DNA from: VRUE01 sp963729995
GTDB taxonomy: Bacteria > Actinomycetota > Thermoleophilia > Solirubrobacterales > 70-9
Direction: 5' to 3'
DNA length: 64,000 nucleotides
Assembly (NCBI GenBank): GCA_963729995.1
Contig: CAVSPF010000003.1
Location: 682,001 to 746,000, forward strand
Part shown: one piece after another, positions 35,347-43,321 of the stretch
How positions within the stretch are numbered: position 1 is the stretch's first letter
Layout: the number at the start of each line of letters is the position of its first letter
Position numbers and translations under genes: made by a program
The notes under the pieces: model-generated
The model's database searches: none
Seen by the model: the letters and a program-made list of their open reading frames with translations, nothing else
What the model was told of the DNA's origin: nothing

Positions 35347-35352
35347 TAGAAT
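35347..35352 (+). promoter_or_regulatory. -10-like box upstream of ribD
   Basis: TAGAAT, near consensus, lies 27 nt before the ribD GTG; a palindromic operator-like site sits between them. Confidence 0.45.
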
Positions 35353-35358
35353 CAAACT

Positions 35359-35374
35359 GATTGACTCGTCAATC
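35359..35374. promoter_or_regulatory. Operator-like dyad GATTGACTCGTCAATC before ribD
   Basis: Seven-base arms GATTGAC and GTCAATC with a 2-nt centre lie just downstream of the TAGAAT box, about where transcription would begin. The AT-rich dyad contrasts with its surroundings. A repressor binding here could block ribD and perhaps the divergent glycosyltransferase. No FMN riboswitch is visible. Confidence 0.45.
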
Positions 35375-35379
35375 GGTCC

Positions 35380-36648
35380 GTGGCCGCACAGCTGACAGAT
35401 ACCGACCGACCCCACCTTAGGCTGGCGCTGGAGCTTGCCGAGGGGGGCCGTGGCCGGGTCAGCCCCAATCCATTGGTCGGGGCGGTGATCGTGCGGGACG
35501 GCGAGGTCATTGGCGAAGGTTTCCACGCGGAGTTGGGCGGGCCCCATGCGGAGCGGGCGGCGCTGGACGACTGTCGCCGCCGGAGCGAGGACCCCGCCGG
35601 GGCGACGATGTACGTGACGCTCGAGCCATGCGCCCACCAGGGTCGCCAACCTCCCTGTGCGGAGGCGATCCTCGAGGCGGGGATCGGGCGCTTGGTGATC
35701 GGCTCCGAGGACCCCAGCGACAAGGCGGCCGGTCGCGGCCCGGGCATCCTCCGCGACGGTGGGGTCGACGTCGCTTTCGCGGCCGGAGAGGAGGCCACCG
35801 CGGCGCGCCTGCTCAACCAGCCGTTCCGCAAGCACGCTCGCACCGGGCTGCCGCTGGTCACCCTGAAGCTGGCGATGTCCCTCGACGGCCGTACGGAGAC
35901 GGCCCCGGGCGACTCGCCGTGGATCTCCGGCAGGCGGAGCCGGGCGCTCGTGCACCGCTGGCGCGCCGAATCCGACGCTGTTGCGGTCGGAATCGGCACC
36001 GTTCTGGCCGACGACCCCCTGCTCACGGCCCGCCCCGACGCTTCCAGTGCTCTTTATGTACCCATATCGGACAAAAGGAGCACCGGAAGCGGTTTCCGGC
36101 AGCCGTTGCGCATCGTCTTCGACTCGGAGGCACGGCTGCCGCTCGACGCGCAGCTGCTGCGCACTCTCGACGAGTCAGCCGTGATCGTCGTCACGGCCCC
36201 CGGGGCGGACCCGCCGCGCCTGGCCGCGCTTCGCGACGCCGGCGCCGAGGTGATGATCGCCGGCGGCGACACCCGGGGAGATCGGATCGCGTCGGCGCTG
36301 TCGGAGCTCGGTCGGCGCAACATCACCAGCCTCTTCCTCGAGGGCGGTGCGACGCTTGCAGCAGCCTTTGCAGAAGCCGACCAGGTCGACGAGTCGCGAA
36401 TCTTCATTGCCCCGGTCCTGCTCGGCGGATTCGCGCCGCGAGGGAGGCCGGGTGGGGGTGGAGCGTCTTGTACTTTTTCGGCAACTCCCTCCGGGCTGGC
36501 TGACCACGAATCTCCGAAAAAGTTAAGCGGAACCCCCACCCGGCCTCCCTCCCCCCCGACGGTGCCCGTGCGCCGGAGCGCCCTGGATTCAAAGGTCGAA
36601 AGAATCGGCGACGACGTGCTGATCACGGCCAGATTCAAGGAGTGGTGA
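35380..36648 (+). CDS. ribD: Bifunctional riboflavin deaminase/reductase RibD with two palindrome-encoded inserts
   Basis: Second and third steps of riboflavin synthesis. The deaminase domain has VSPNPLVGAVIV, the zinc motifs PHAERAALDD and EPCAHQGRQPPC; the reductase domain has LKLAMSLDGRTE, SGRRSRALVH and FLEGGATLAAAF. The product is 422 residues against about 360 for typical RibD. The excess is mostly two insertions encoded by palindromic repeats: residues about 221-237 and 354-390. The second lies near the C-terminus. GTG start; stop overlaps ribE. Confidence 0.92.
   Translation: MAAQLTDTDRPHLRLALELAEGGRGRVSPNPLVGAVIVRDGEVIGEGFHAELGGPHAERAALDDCRRRSEDPAGATMYVTLEPCAHQGRQPPCAEAILEAGIGRLVIGSEDPSDKAAGRGPGILRDGGVDVAFAAGEEATAARLLNQPFRKHARTGLPLVTLKLAMSLDGRTETAPGDSPWISGRRSRALVHRWRAESDAVAVGIGTVLADDPLLTARPDASSALYVPISDKRSTGSGFRQPLRIVFDSEARLPLDAQLLRTLDESAVIVVTAPGADPPRLAALRDAGAEVMIAGGDTRGDRIASALSELGRRNITSLFLEGGATLAAAFAEADQVDESRIFIAPVLLGGFAPRGRPGGGGASCTFSATPSGLADHESPKKLSGTPTRPPSPPTVPVRRSALDSKVERIGDDVLITARFKEW
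36040..36090 (+). repeat. Palindromic element, core family 1, copy 4 (inside ribD)
   Basis: Ends GCTTCC and GGAAGC, then GTGCTC and GAGCAC, enclose the core TTATGTACCCATATCGG. Inserted in frame in the reductase domain of RibD, it encodes SSALYVPISDKRSTGSG. It matches the minus strand of 13727-13767 at 33 of 37 positions. Confidence 0.85.
36441..36550. repeat. Palindromic element, core family 2, copy 2 (inside ribD)
   Basis: Perfect 18-bp outer arms (36441-36458 with 36533-36550) enclose CTTGTACTTTTTCGG and CCGAAAAAGTTAAG. It is in inverted orientation relative to the ku-ligD copy. It encodes about 37 in-frame residues rich in Gly, Pro, Ser and Thr. Confidence 0.88.
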
Positions 36649-37253
36649 TGTTCACGGGGCTGATCCAGGACATCGGGAGCGTGGAGTCGGTCGAGACCGG
36701 AGGCGATGGAGCGCGGCTGCGCATCTCCACGTCCCTGGGGGGTGAGATCGCGCCCGGCGACTCGGTGGCGGTGGACGGTGTCTGCCTCACGGCCACGAGC
36801 GCCGACGCCGGCGGCTTCGAGACCGAGGCGATGAACCAGACGCTTTCGGTTACGGCCTTGGGTGAGCTCGAGCGCGGCAGCCGCGCGAACCTGGAGCTGG
36901 CGATGAGAGCGTCGGACCGGCTCGGGGGACACATCGTGCAGGGTCACGCCGACGGGGTCGGCGAGGTCGTGTCGGTCGAGGAGGACGGATTTGCCAAGCG
37001 GTTGCGGGTCGCGCTTGGGCCGGAGCTGATCCGCTACGTGATCGAGAGGGGATCGATCGCGCTTGACGGTGTCAGCCTCACCGTGGTGGCGGTGGGGAAG
37101 GAGTGGACGGAGGTCTCGCTGATCCCCGAGACGCTGGAGCGGACGACCCTCGGGGACGCGGCGCCGGGACGCAAGCTGAACGTCGAGTGCGACCTCGTGG
37201 CCAAGTACATCGAGCGGTTGGTGACACCATTCGCTGGAAAGGAGCGAGCGTGA
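36648..37253 (+). CDS. ribE: Riboflavin synthase alpha chain
   Basis: Dismutates two 6,7-dimethyl-8-ribityllumazine molecules to riboflavin. The 201 residues start MFTGLIQDIGSVESVE and contain the duplicated lumazine-binding barrel (DSVAVDGVCLTAT and GSIALDGVSLTVV). ATG overlaps the ribD stop; its own stop overlaps the ribBA GTG. Confidence 0.95.
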   Translation: MFTGLIQDIGSVESVETGGDGARLRISTSLGGEIAPGDSVAVDGVCLTATSADAGGFETEAMNQTLSVTALGELERGSRANLELAMRASDRLGGHIVQGHADGVGEVVSVEEDGFAKRLRVALGPELIRYVIERGSIALDGVSLTVVAVGKEWTEVSLIPETLERTTLGDAAPGRKLNVECDLVAKYIERLVTPFAGKERA

Positions 37254-38587
37254 GCCATATGACGGAGTCCCCGAAGACAGAGGCAATTGAGCAGGCGGCG
37301 GGAGTGAGCCCGTTCGCGACGATCGAGGAAGCGATCGAGGAGATTCGCCGCGGCCGGATGGTGGTCGTCTGCGATGGGGAGGATCGTGAGAACGAGGGCG
37401 ACCTGGTGATGGCTGCGCAGTTCGCCACCCCCGAGGCGGTCAACTTCATGGCCAAGGAGGCTCGCGGCCTGATCTGCCTGGCGCTGACCGCCGAACGCTG
37501 CGAGCGGCTCGGCCTCAACCTGATGGCGGCCAAGAACGAAGCGCCGCTGCAGACCGCCTTCACGGTGACGATCGAGGCGGCCGGAGGGGTCAGCACGGGG
37601 ATCTCGGCGCACGATCGCGCCCACACGATCCAGGTGGCGATCGATCCCAAGTCCGGCCCGGGCGACATCGTCGTACCCGGCCACATGTTCCCGCTGCGCG
37701 CCAAAGCCGGCGGCGTGCTGGAGCGAACGGGCCATACCGAGGCCAGCGTCGACCTCGCTCGCCTGGCCGACCTTGCGCCCGCCGGCGTCATCTGCGAGGT
37801 GATGAACGACGACGGCACCATGGCCCGCGTCCCCGACCTCGTGCCCTACTGCGAGCGGCACGGCCTCAAGATGGTCACCGTCGCCGACCTGGTCGCCTAC
37901 CGCCGCCGCACCGAGAAGCTGGTCGAGCGGGTCGTGGCGACCGCTCTGCCGACCGCGTTTGGCGACTTCACGGCAATCGGCTACCGCTCGCTGGTCGACG
38001 ACAAACACCACGTGGCGATGGTCAAGGGCGACGTCGACGGCGCCAGGGACGTGCTGGTCCGCGTCCACAGCGAGTGCCTGACGGGCGACGTCTTCCACAG
38101 CCTGCGCTGCGACTGCGGCGAGCAGCTCGCGGCGGCGCTGGCGATGATCGAGCGCGAGGGTCGCGGCGTGCTGCTCTACCTCTCTCAGGAGGGACGGGGC
38201 ATCGGCCTGCTCAACAAGCTGCGGGCCTACAAGCTGCAGGAAGAGGGCGCGGACACGGTCGAGGCGAACCTGAAGCTCGGCCTGCCGGCGGACCTGCGCG
38301 ATTACGGGATCGGCGCCCAGATCCTCGGTGACCTCGGCCTGACCAGCATCCGCATCCTCACCAACAACCCGAAAAAGATCGTCGGCCTGGAGGGCTACGG
38401 GCTCTCGGTCAGCGAGCAGGTGCCGATCGAAGGCGTCCCCAACGTCCACAACGAGGAATACCTGCGGGCGAAGCGGGACAAGCTCGGCCACACGCTGCAC
38501 CACCAGGGCCTCGCGCTCGACGAGGAGATGATCCACGACGAGGAGGAGCGGGACGCGGAGACCGGGGACGGGAAGGCGGATGGCTGA
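37250..38587 (+). CDS. ribBA: Bifunctional DHBP synthase / GTP cyclohydrolase II
   Basis: The 445-residue protein joins RibB (GDGEDRENEGDLVMAA, HTEASVDLARLAGL-like segment) to RibA (VRVHSECLTGDVFHSLRCDCGEQL with the zinc cysteines, and the GQEGRGIGL-like motif read here as SQEGRGIGLLNKLRAY). It makes both precursors of riboflavin, from ribulose 5-phosphate and GTP. An acidic tail follows. It overlaps ribH by 8 nt. Confidence 0.95.
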   Translation: MSHMTESPKTEAIEQAAGVSPFATIEEAIEEIRRGRMVVVCDGEDRENEGDLVMAAQFATPEAVNFMAKEARGLICLALTAERCERLGLNLMAAKNEAPLQTAFTVTIEAAGGVSTGISAHDRAHTIQVAIDPKSGPGDIVVPGHMFPLRAKAGGVLERTGHTEASVDLARLADLAPAGVICEVMNDDGTMARVPDLVPYCERHGLKMVTVADLVAYRRRTEKLVERVVATALPTAFGDFTAIGYRSLVDDKHHVAMVKGDVDGARDVLVRVHSECLTGDVFHSLRCDCGEQLAAALAMIEREGRGVLLYLSQEGRGIGLLNKLRAYKLQEEGADTVEANLKLGLPADLRDYGIGAQILGDLGLTSIRILTNNPKKIVGLEGYGLSVSEQVPIEGVPNVHNEEYLRAKRDKLGHTLHHQGLALDEEMIHDEEERDAETGDGKADG

Positions 38588-39071
38588 GTCGACCGCCTTC
38601 CTCGAGAGCTTCGACGCGGAGGAGCGCGCGAAGCTCGGGAAGCTCGAGTTCGCGGTCTGCGTCGGTCGCTTCTACGAGGAGCTGGCCGAGCGCCTGCTGA
38701 GCGGCGCTCGCGAGGGCTTCGAGCTGGCGGGCGTGCCGTTCAGCTCCGTGAGCGAGGTGTCCGTTCCCGGCGCCTACGAGCTGCCGTATGCAGCCAGCCA
38801 GCTGATCGGCAGCGGCCGCTTCGCCGGCGTCGCCTGCCTCGGCGTCGTCATCCGCGGCGAGACCGACCACTACGACTTCGTCTGCGCTGCGGCGGCCCGC
38901 GGCATACAGCAGGTGCAGCTGGAGACCGGCGTGCCCTGCGCCTTCGGCGTGATCACCTGCGACACGATGGAGCAGGCCCTCGCCCGGGCGGGCGGAGACA
39001 AGCGAGACCAGGGCCGCAACGCCGCCCTCACCGTCGCCCGTATGGCGCTGCTCAAACGTCAGGTGGGCTGA
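38580..39071 (+). CDS. ribH: 6,7-dimethyl-8-ribityllumazine synthase
   Basis: Penultimate riboflavin enzyme forming an icosahedral or pentameric shell. The 163 residues show VSVPGAYELPYAASQL, CLGVVIRGETDHYDFVC and GVITCDTMEQALARAGG. Last gene of the ribD-ribE-ribBA-ribH operon; ATG within the end of ribBA. Confidence 0.95.
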   Translation: MAESTAFLESFDAEERAKLGKLEFAVCVGRFYEELAERLLSGAREGFELAGVPFSSVSEVSVPGAYELPYAASQLIGSGRFAGVACLGVVIRGETDHYDFVCAAAARGIQQVQLETGVPCAFGVITCDTMEQALARAGGDKRDQGRNAALTVARMALLKRQVG

Positions 39072-39076
39072 CGGGT

Positions 39077-39082
39077 TACCAT
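39077..39082 (+). promoter_or_regulatory. -10 box for rpmB
   Basis: TACCAT lies 11 nt before the rpmB ATG; leader would be at most a few bases. Confidence 0.5.
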
Positions 39083-39093
39083 CCACGATCCCG

Positions 39094-39285
39094 ATGGCCA
39101 AGGTATGTCACAGCTGCGGCAAGGGACCGGCGTTCGGCCAGTCCCGCAGCCACTCGATGGTCGCCACCAAGCGGCGCTTCGATCCCAACCTGCAGAAGGT
39201 CCGGATCCAGGAGGGCGGCCGCAAGCTTCGCGCCTACGTCTGCACGCGCTGCCTGAAGGCGAACAAGGTCACCAAGGCGGCCTGA
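39094..39285 (+). CDS. rpmB: Ribosomal protein bL28 (zinc-ribbon form)
   Basis: Large-subunit protein of 63 residues, beginning MAKVCHSCGKGPAFGQSRSH. Two CxxC pairs (CHSC, CTRC) mark the zinc-binding paralogue type. The stop codon is partly inside the outer arm of the following palindrome. Confidence 0.96.
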   Translation: MAKVCHSCGKGPAFGQSRSHSMVATKRRFDPNLQKVRIQEGGRKLRAYVCTRCLKANKVTKAA

Positions 39286-39445
39286 GCCCGGGAGGCTCGC
39301 ATCCGCACATGCGGATGACGCGCCTGGCACGGCGCCATACGGCACCCCGCTCCTCACGAATAGCGCTGCTATTCGCTCGTCGCCGTGCACCGTCTGGCTT
39401 GGCCAGACGCGCCCCCGCATGCACGCCTGCTCACCTCCCGGGCTC
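39284..39445. repeat. Multibranched palindrome between rpmB and the FakA-like gene
   Basis: Perfect 12-bp outer arms (39284-39295 with 39434-39445) enclose three inner hairpins: 39300-39317 (7 bp, loop 4), 39327-39334 with 39381-39388 (8 bp, itself enclosing a 7-bp hairpin at 39358-39374), and 39391-39409 (8 bp, loop 3). The cloverleaf-like design fills most of the 191-bp gap and contains no credible gene. Confidence 0.88.
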
Positions 39446-39464
39446 AGTCCGCCCGAGGCATTCT

Positions 39465-39470
39465 TAGAAT
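39465..39470 (+). promoter_or_regulatory. -10 box for the FakA-like gene
   Basis: TAGAAT ends 6 nt before the GTG at 39477; leaderless arrangement. Confidence 0.55.
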
Positions 39471-39476
39471 CCCGCT

Positions 39477-41108
39477 GTGGCCGATCCTTCAATCGAGCGC
39501 TTTCGCCGGGTTGTCACATCCGCGTACGCCTACCTCGAGGAGCGGCGTCAGGAGGTCAACGACCTGAATGTGTTCCCGGTGGCCGACGGCGACACCGGCG
39601 ACAACATGGCGATGACGATGCGTGCGGTGATGGAGGAGCTGGACCGGCTCGACGGGCTCGAGGTCGACGAGATCGGCCGCACCCAGCTCGTGCAGGCGCT
39701 CGCTCGGGCGGCGTTGATGGGGGCGCGGGGCAACTCCGGCGTCATTCTCAGCCAGATCGTCCGCGGCGCCGCCGAGGAACTGGCAAGCCGGCCCGGGGAG
39801 CTGATCGACCCGGTTCTCGTTGCCTCTGCGTTCGTCGGCGCCGCCGACGCCGCCTACGCGTCGGTGCGCGACCCGGCGGAGGGGACGATGCTGACCGTCT
39901 TCCGCGAGATGGCGCACTCGGTCGCGCGCCAGCTCGCCCACCTGGACGCCGATAAGCAGCGCCTGAACAGGGGCGCCACCGAGGAGCAGCAGGACGCGAT
40001 TCTGGCCGAGGTGCTCGAGAAGGCCCTTGCCGCCGGCCAGCGGGCCGTCGAGCGGACGCCGGAGCAGCTCGACATCCTTCGCGAGTCCGGGGTCGTCGAC
40101 GCCGGCGGCTACGGCTTGGTGCTGATCCTCGCCGGAGTCGTTGCCGGCCTGCGGGGCGATGGCGCCGAGCTGCCGCAGGTCTCCCACCACGAGGCGCCGC
40201 GAGTCAGCCGGCCGCACCATGTGGACAGCCGGTACAGGTACTGCACCAACTTCATCGTCTCCGGCGCCGGCCTGGCGGCGCGCGATTTCCTCCCCCGGCT
40301 CGAGGGGCTCGGCGACTCGGTCCTCGTCGTGGGGGACGAGGTGACGCTCAAGGTCCATGTCCACACCGACGAGCCCGAGGCCGCGGCCGCCCTCTTCGAG
40401 GGAGTCGCTCGGGTCACCAACCTCGACGTCGCCGACATGCGCGAGCAGATCGCAGAGCGCAGCGCGCGCCTGGCCGCGGGGCGTACGGGGGCACTTGCGG
40501 TCGCCGCGGGGATGGGCCTGGAGAAGCTGTTCTCCGAGCTGGGGGCACATGTCGTCCCGGGCGGCGAGACGCTGAATCCGTCGACCTATGAGCTGCTGGC
40601 GGGGATCCACGAGGTGCCGGCGGAGGAAGTGCTGGTGCTGCCCAGCTCCTCCAACGTGGTCATGGCCGCAGAGCGTGCCTGCGAGCTTTCGGAGAAGCCG
40701 GCGCGGGTGGTGATGGCGACCTCGCAGCAGGCGAGCCTGCTGGCCCTCGTGGAGCTCGACCCCGCCGCCTCGGTGGCGGAGAACGCGAAGCGCCTGGAGT
40801 CCGCCCTGGAGGGAATCGCCAACGGTGGAGTCGCTCCGGCCGCCCGCGACGATGCGCAGGGACGCTTCAGGCAGGGCGACGCCGTCGGCTTCGTCGGCGA
40901 GGAGATCGTCGCCTGGGGGGGCGCCGGCTCAACCCTGGCGGCGACGATCGAGCGGCTCGCGCAGGGGGCCGAGATCGTCACGGTGCTGGCCGGCGACGGC
41001 GCTCCAATCCCGCTCTCGGAGGTCGACACCCACGTCCCGGACGGGGTCGAGATCGAGAGCCACGAGGGCGGTCAGCCGAGCTGGTGGTGGCTGCTCGCCG
41101 CCCAGTAG
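39477..41108 (+). CDS. DAK2/DegV-type kinase, FakA (YloV)-like
   Basis: A 543-residue protein with an N-terminal DhaL-like ATP-binding domain (LNVFPVADGDTGDNMAMTM, GARGNSGVILSQI) and a C-terminal half containing LPSSSNVVMAAE. In Firmicutes the homologue FakA phosphorylates fatty acids bound to FakB and is encoded next to recG, as here. That role is inferred from family and synteny. No FakB-like gene is seen in the window. Confidence 0.85.
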   Translation: MADPSIERFRRVVTSAYAYLEERRQEVNDLNVFPVADGDTGDNMAMTMRAVMEELDRLDGLEVDEIGRTQLVQALARAALMGARGNSGVILSQIVRGAAEELASRPGELIDPVLVASAFVGAADAAYASVRDPAEGTMLTVFREMAHSVARQLAHLDADKQRLNRGATEEQQDAILAEVLEKALAAGQRAVERTPEQLDILRESGVVDAGGYGLVLILAGVVAGLRGDGAELPQVSHHEAPRVSRPHHVDSRYRYCTNFIVSGAGLAARDFLPRLEGLGDSVLVVGDEVTLKVHVHTDEPEAAAALFEGVARVTNLDVADMREQIAERSARLAAGRTGALAVAAGMGLEKLFSELGAHVVPGGETLNPSTYELLAGIHEVPAEEVLVLPSSSNVVMAAERACELSEKPARVVMATSQQASLLALVELDPAASVAENAKRLESALEGIANGGVAPAARDDAQGRFRQGDAVGFVGEEIVAWGGAGSTLAATIERLAQGAEIVTVLAGDGAPIPLSEVDTHVPDGVEIESHEGGQPSWWWLLAAQ

Positions 41109-41116
41109 CGGGTCCC

Positions 41117-43321
41117 GTGCGCTCCTTCGCCGGCGCCTCCGACTTGACAGGCGAGCAGCTGCGCGGGGCGCCGGTCCACTGGCCCCGTCCGAGTGTCCTC
41201 GAGGCTCCAGTGACGATCCTCTCGGGCGTCGGCCCGAAGCTCGCCGACGCCGCTGCCGAGGCCGGCATCAACACGATCGGCGACCTCCTCTTTCGCATTC
41301 CCCACACCCACCGGGATCGGACCGTCAAGCCGCTGGCGGAGGTCGAGACCGGCCGCCAGGCAACCGTTCGGGTCGAAGTGTTGGACTCCGAGCCTCGCCC
41401 GTTCCGCCGCCGCGGCCTGTCCATCGTCTCGGTCAAGGTGGGGGACGGCTCTGGATCGATTCGCGCGACCTGGTTCAACCAACCCTGGGTGGCGCAGAGC
41501 CTGGCGAAGGGGACGCCGCTTCTGCTGACGGGCTCGCTGGACAAGCGCGGCTTCCGGGTGTCGGAATATGAGCTCGTGGCTTCTGGCCCGCGGGTCCTGG
41601 CATGGGATGAGGGGGGCCTAGCGGTCGAGGACGACCGAGACCCCCCTCATCCCATGCCACCCACGGGAGAGGCCGCGAGATTGATTCCCGTCCACCCGGC
41701 GACCGAGCAGCTCAAGGCACAGCGAATCCGGCAGTGGATGGAGCAAGCTGTGCGGTGGGTGGGGAATGTGCTGGAGCCGCTGCCGGCGGAGCTGCGTGTT
41801 CGGAGGGGGTTGGCGGGGGCAGCCGATGCGATCAGGGCTGTGCATTGCCCCGCGAGCGAGGGGGATGTGGACGCGGCGCGGGAGCGGCTGGCGTTCGAAG
41901 AGCTGTTCCTGTACCAGGCGGTGCTGACCGCCCGCAAGCGCGCGCACCGGGTCGCGCGCCCAGCGCCGCGGCTGGGGAAGCCGGGGGGGCTGGTGGGGCG
42001 CTGGGTCGAGTCGCTGCCGTTTGAGTTGACGGGGGACCAGCTCGCGGCATTCGACGAGGTTGACGCCGACCTCGATTCGGGAGCGCCGATGCAGCGGCTG
42101 CTGATGGGGGAGGTTGGTTCGGGGAAGACCGTGGTGGCCCTGTACGCGATGTTGCGAGCGCTGGAGGCGGGCTTCCAGGCGGCGCTGATGGCGCCGACCG
42201 AGACGCTGGCCGAGCAGCACGCGGCGACCCTGGACCGGCTGCTCAGGCACGAGCCACTGTCCTTCGCGCTGCTGACCGGGGCCACGCCGGCGGCCCGGCG
42301 GAGAGAGGCGCTGGAGCGGCTGGCGACCGGCGAGCTGGGCCTGGTGGTCGGAACGCACGCGCTGATCGGGCCGGACGTCAAGCTCGCCCGCCTCGGTGTC
42401 TGCGTGGTCGACGAGCAGCATCGCTTCGGGGTCGAGCAGCGGCGCGCGCTGGACGCGAAGGGGGTCGAGGGAATGGCGCCCCACGTCCTCCATATGACCG
42501 CGACGCCGATTCCGCGGACGCTCTCGCTGACCGCCTACGGAGACCTGGACACGACCGCCCTGCACGAGCTGCCCGCGGGGCGGCGGCCGGTGGAGACGCG
42601 CCTGGTCGGGGAGGACGAGCGGGCTGCGGCCTACGACTTCGTCCGCGGGCAGCTGCGGCAGGGTCGCCAGGCCTATGTCGTCTGCCCGCTGGTCAGCGAG
42701 TCCGAGAAGCTGCGTGGCAAGGCGGCCGAGGAAGAGGCGGCGCTGCTGGCGGCTGGTGAGCTGCGCGGCTTTGAGCTCGGCGTCATCCACGGGCAGATGC
42801 CCTCGGCGCGCAAGGCCGAGGCGATGGAGGCGTTCGCTTCCGGGGCGCTCGACGTGCTCGTCGCCACGACGGTGATCGAGGTCGGGATCGACATCCCCAA
42901 CGCCACCGTGATGCTGATCGAGGGGGCGGAGCGCTACGGCGTGTCCCAGCTGCACCAGCTGCGGGGGCGCGTGGGGCGAGGAGAGCACCAGTCGCACTGC
43001 CTGCTCTTCGCCGATGCCGCAGGCGGCATGGCGCGGCGCCGCCTGGCCGCGGTTGCGGCGGAGCGCGACGGCTTCAAGCTCGCCGAGATCGACCTCAGCC
43101 TGCGGGGGGAGGGGGAGATGCTGGGGACCCGCCAGCACGGCCTGCCGCGCTTTGCGGTCGCGGAGCTGCCCGAGCAGACGCCGGTCCTGATCGCGGCCCG
43201 CGACGAGGTGCTGGCGCTGCTGCGGCGCCACGGCTCGCTGGACGCCGCCGAGCTGGGGCCGCTGCTCGAGACGGCCCGCCGGCGCTTCGGCGCCGGCGCA
43301 ACCGACCCGATACCACTCTGA
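41117..43321 (+). CDS. recG: ATP-dependent DNA helicase RecG with palindrome-encoded insert
   Basis: Branch-migrating helicase acting on stalled forks. The 734 residues include a wedge/OB domain (about 60-160), Walker A GEVGSGKTVVA near 332, DEQHRFG near 432, motif III HMTATPIPRTLS, the VIEVGIDIPNAT segment, and the motif QLRGRVGRG. Residues about 161-181 (LAWDEGGLAVEDDRDPPHPM) are encoded by a 62-bp palindrome lying between the wedge domain and the conserved VHPATEQL. GTG 41117 chosen as the first start after the upstream stop. Confidence 0.93.
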   Translation: MRSFAGASDLTGEQLRGAPVHWPRPSVLEAPVTILSGVGPKLADAAAEAGINTIGDLLFRIPHTHRDRTVKPLAEVETGRQATVRVEVLDSEPRPFRRRGLSIVSVKVGDGSGSIRATWFNQPWVAQSLAKGTPLLLTGSLDKRGFRVSEYELVASGPRVLAWDEGGLAVEDDRDPPHPMPPTGEAARLIPVHPATEQLKAQRIRQWMEQAVRWVGNVLEPLPAELRVRRGLAGAADAIRAVHCPASEGDVDAARERLAFEELFLYQAVLTARKRAHRVARPAPRLGKPGGLVGRWVESLPFELTGDQLAAFDEVDADLDSGAPMQRLLMGEVGSGKTVVALYAMLRALEAGFQAALMAPTETLAEQHAATLDRLLRHEPLSFALLTGATPAARRREALERLATGELGLVVGTHALIGPDVKLARLGVCVVDEQHRFGVEQRRALDAKGVEGMAPHVLHMTATPIPRTLSLTAYGDLDTTALHELPAGRRPVETRLVGEDERAAAYDFVRGQLRQGRQAYVVCPLVSESEKLRGKAAEEEAALLAAGELRGFELGVIHGQMPSARKAEAMEAFASGALDVLVATTVIEVGIDIPNATVMLIEGAERYGVSQLHQLRGRVGRGEHQSHCLLFADAAGGMARRRLAAVAAERDGFKLAEIDLSLRGEGEMLGTRQHGLPRFAVAELPEQTPVLIAARDEVLALLRRHGSLDAAELGPLLETARRRFGAGATDPIPL
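41598..41659. repeat. 62-bp palindrome inside recG
   Basis: Perfect 19-bp arms (41598-41616 with 41641-41659) plus an inner 6-bp pair (41622-41627 with 41632-41637). Maintained in frame within recG. The arm contains GGGATGAGG, also seen in the palindromes at 11866 and (as GGATGAGG) 50679. Confidence 0.88.

Noticed and set aside
35308..35379. FMN riboswitch upstream of ribD
   Set aside because: The 72-bp gap is too short and no RFN motifs are visible.
39401..39476. Short open frames in the rpmB-FakA gap as small proteins
   Set aside because: They are by-products of the inverted repeats; composition and missing ribosome binding sites argue against translation.
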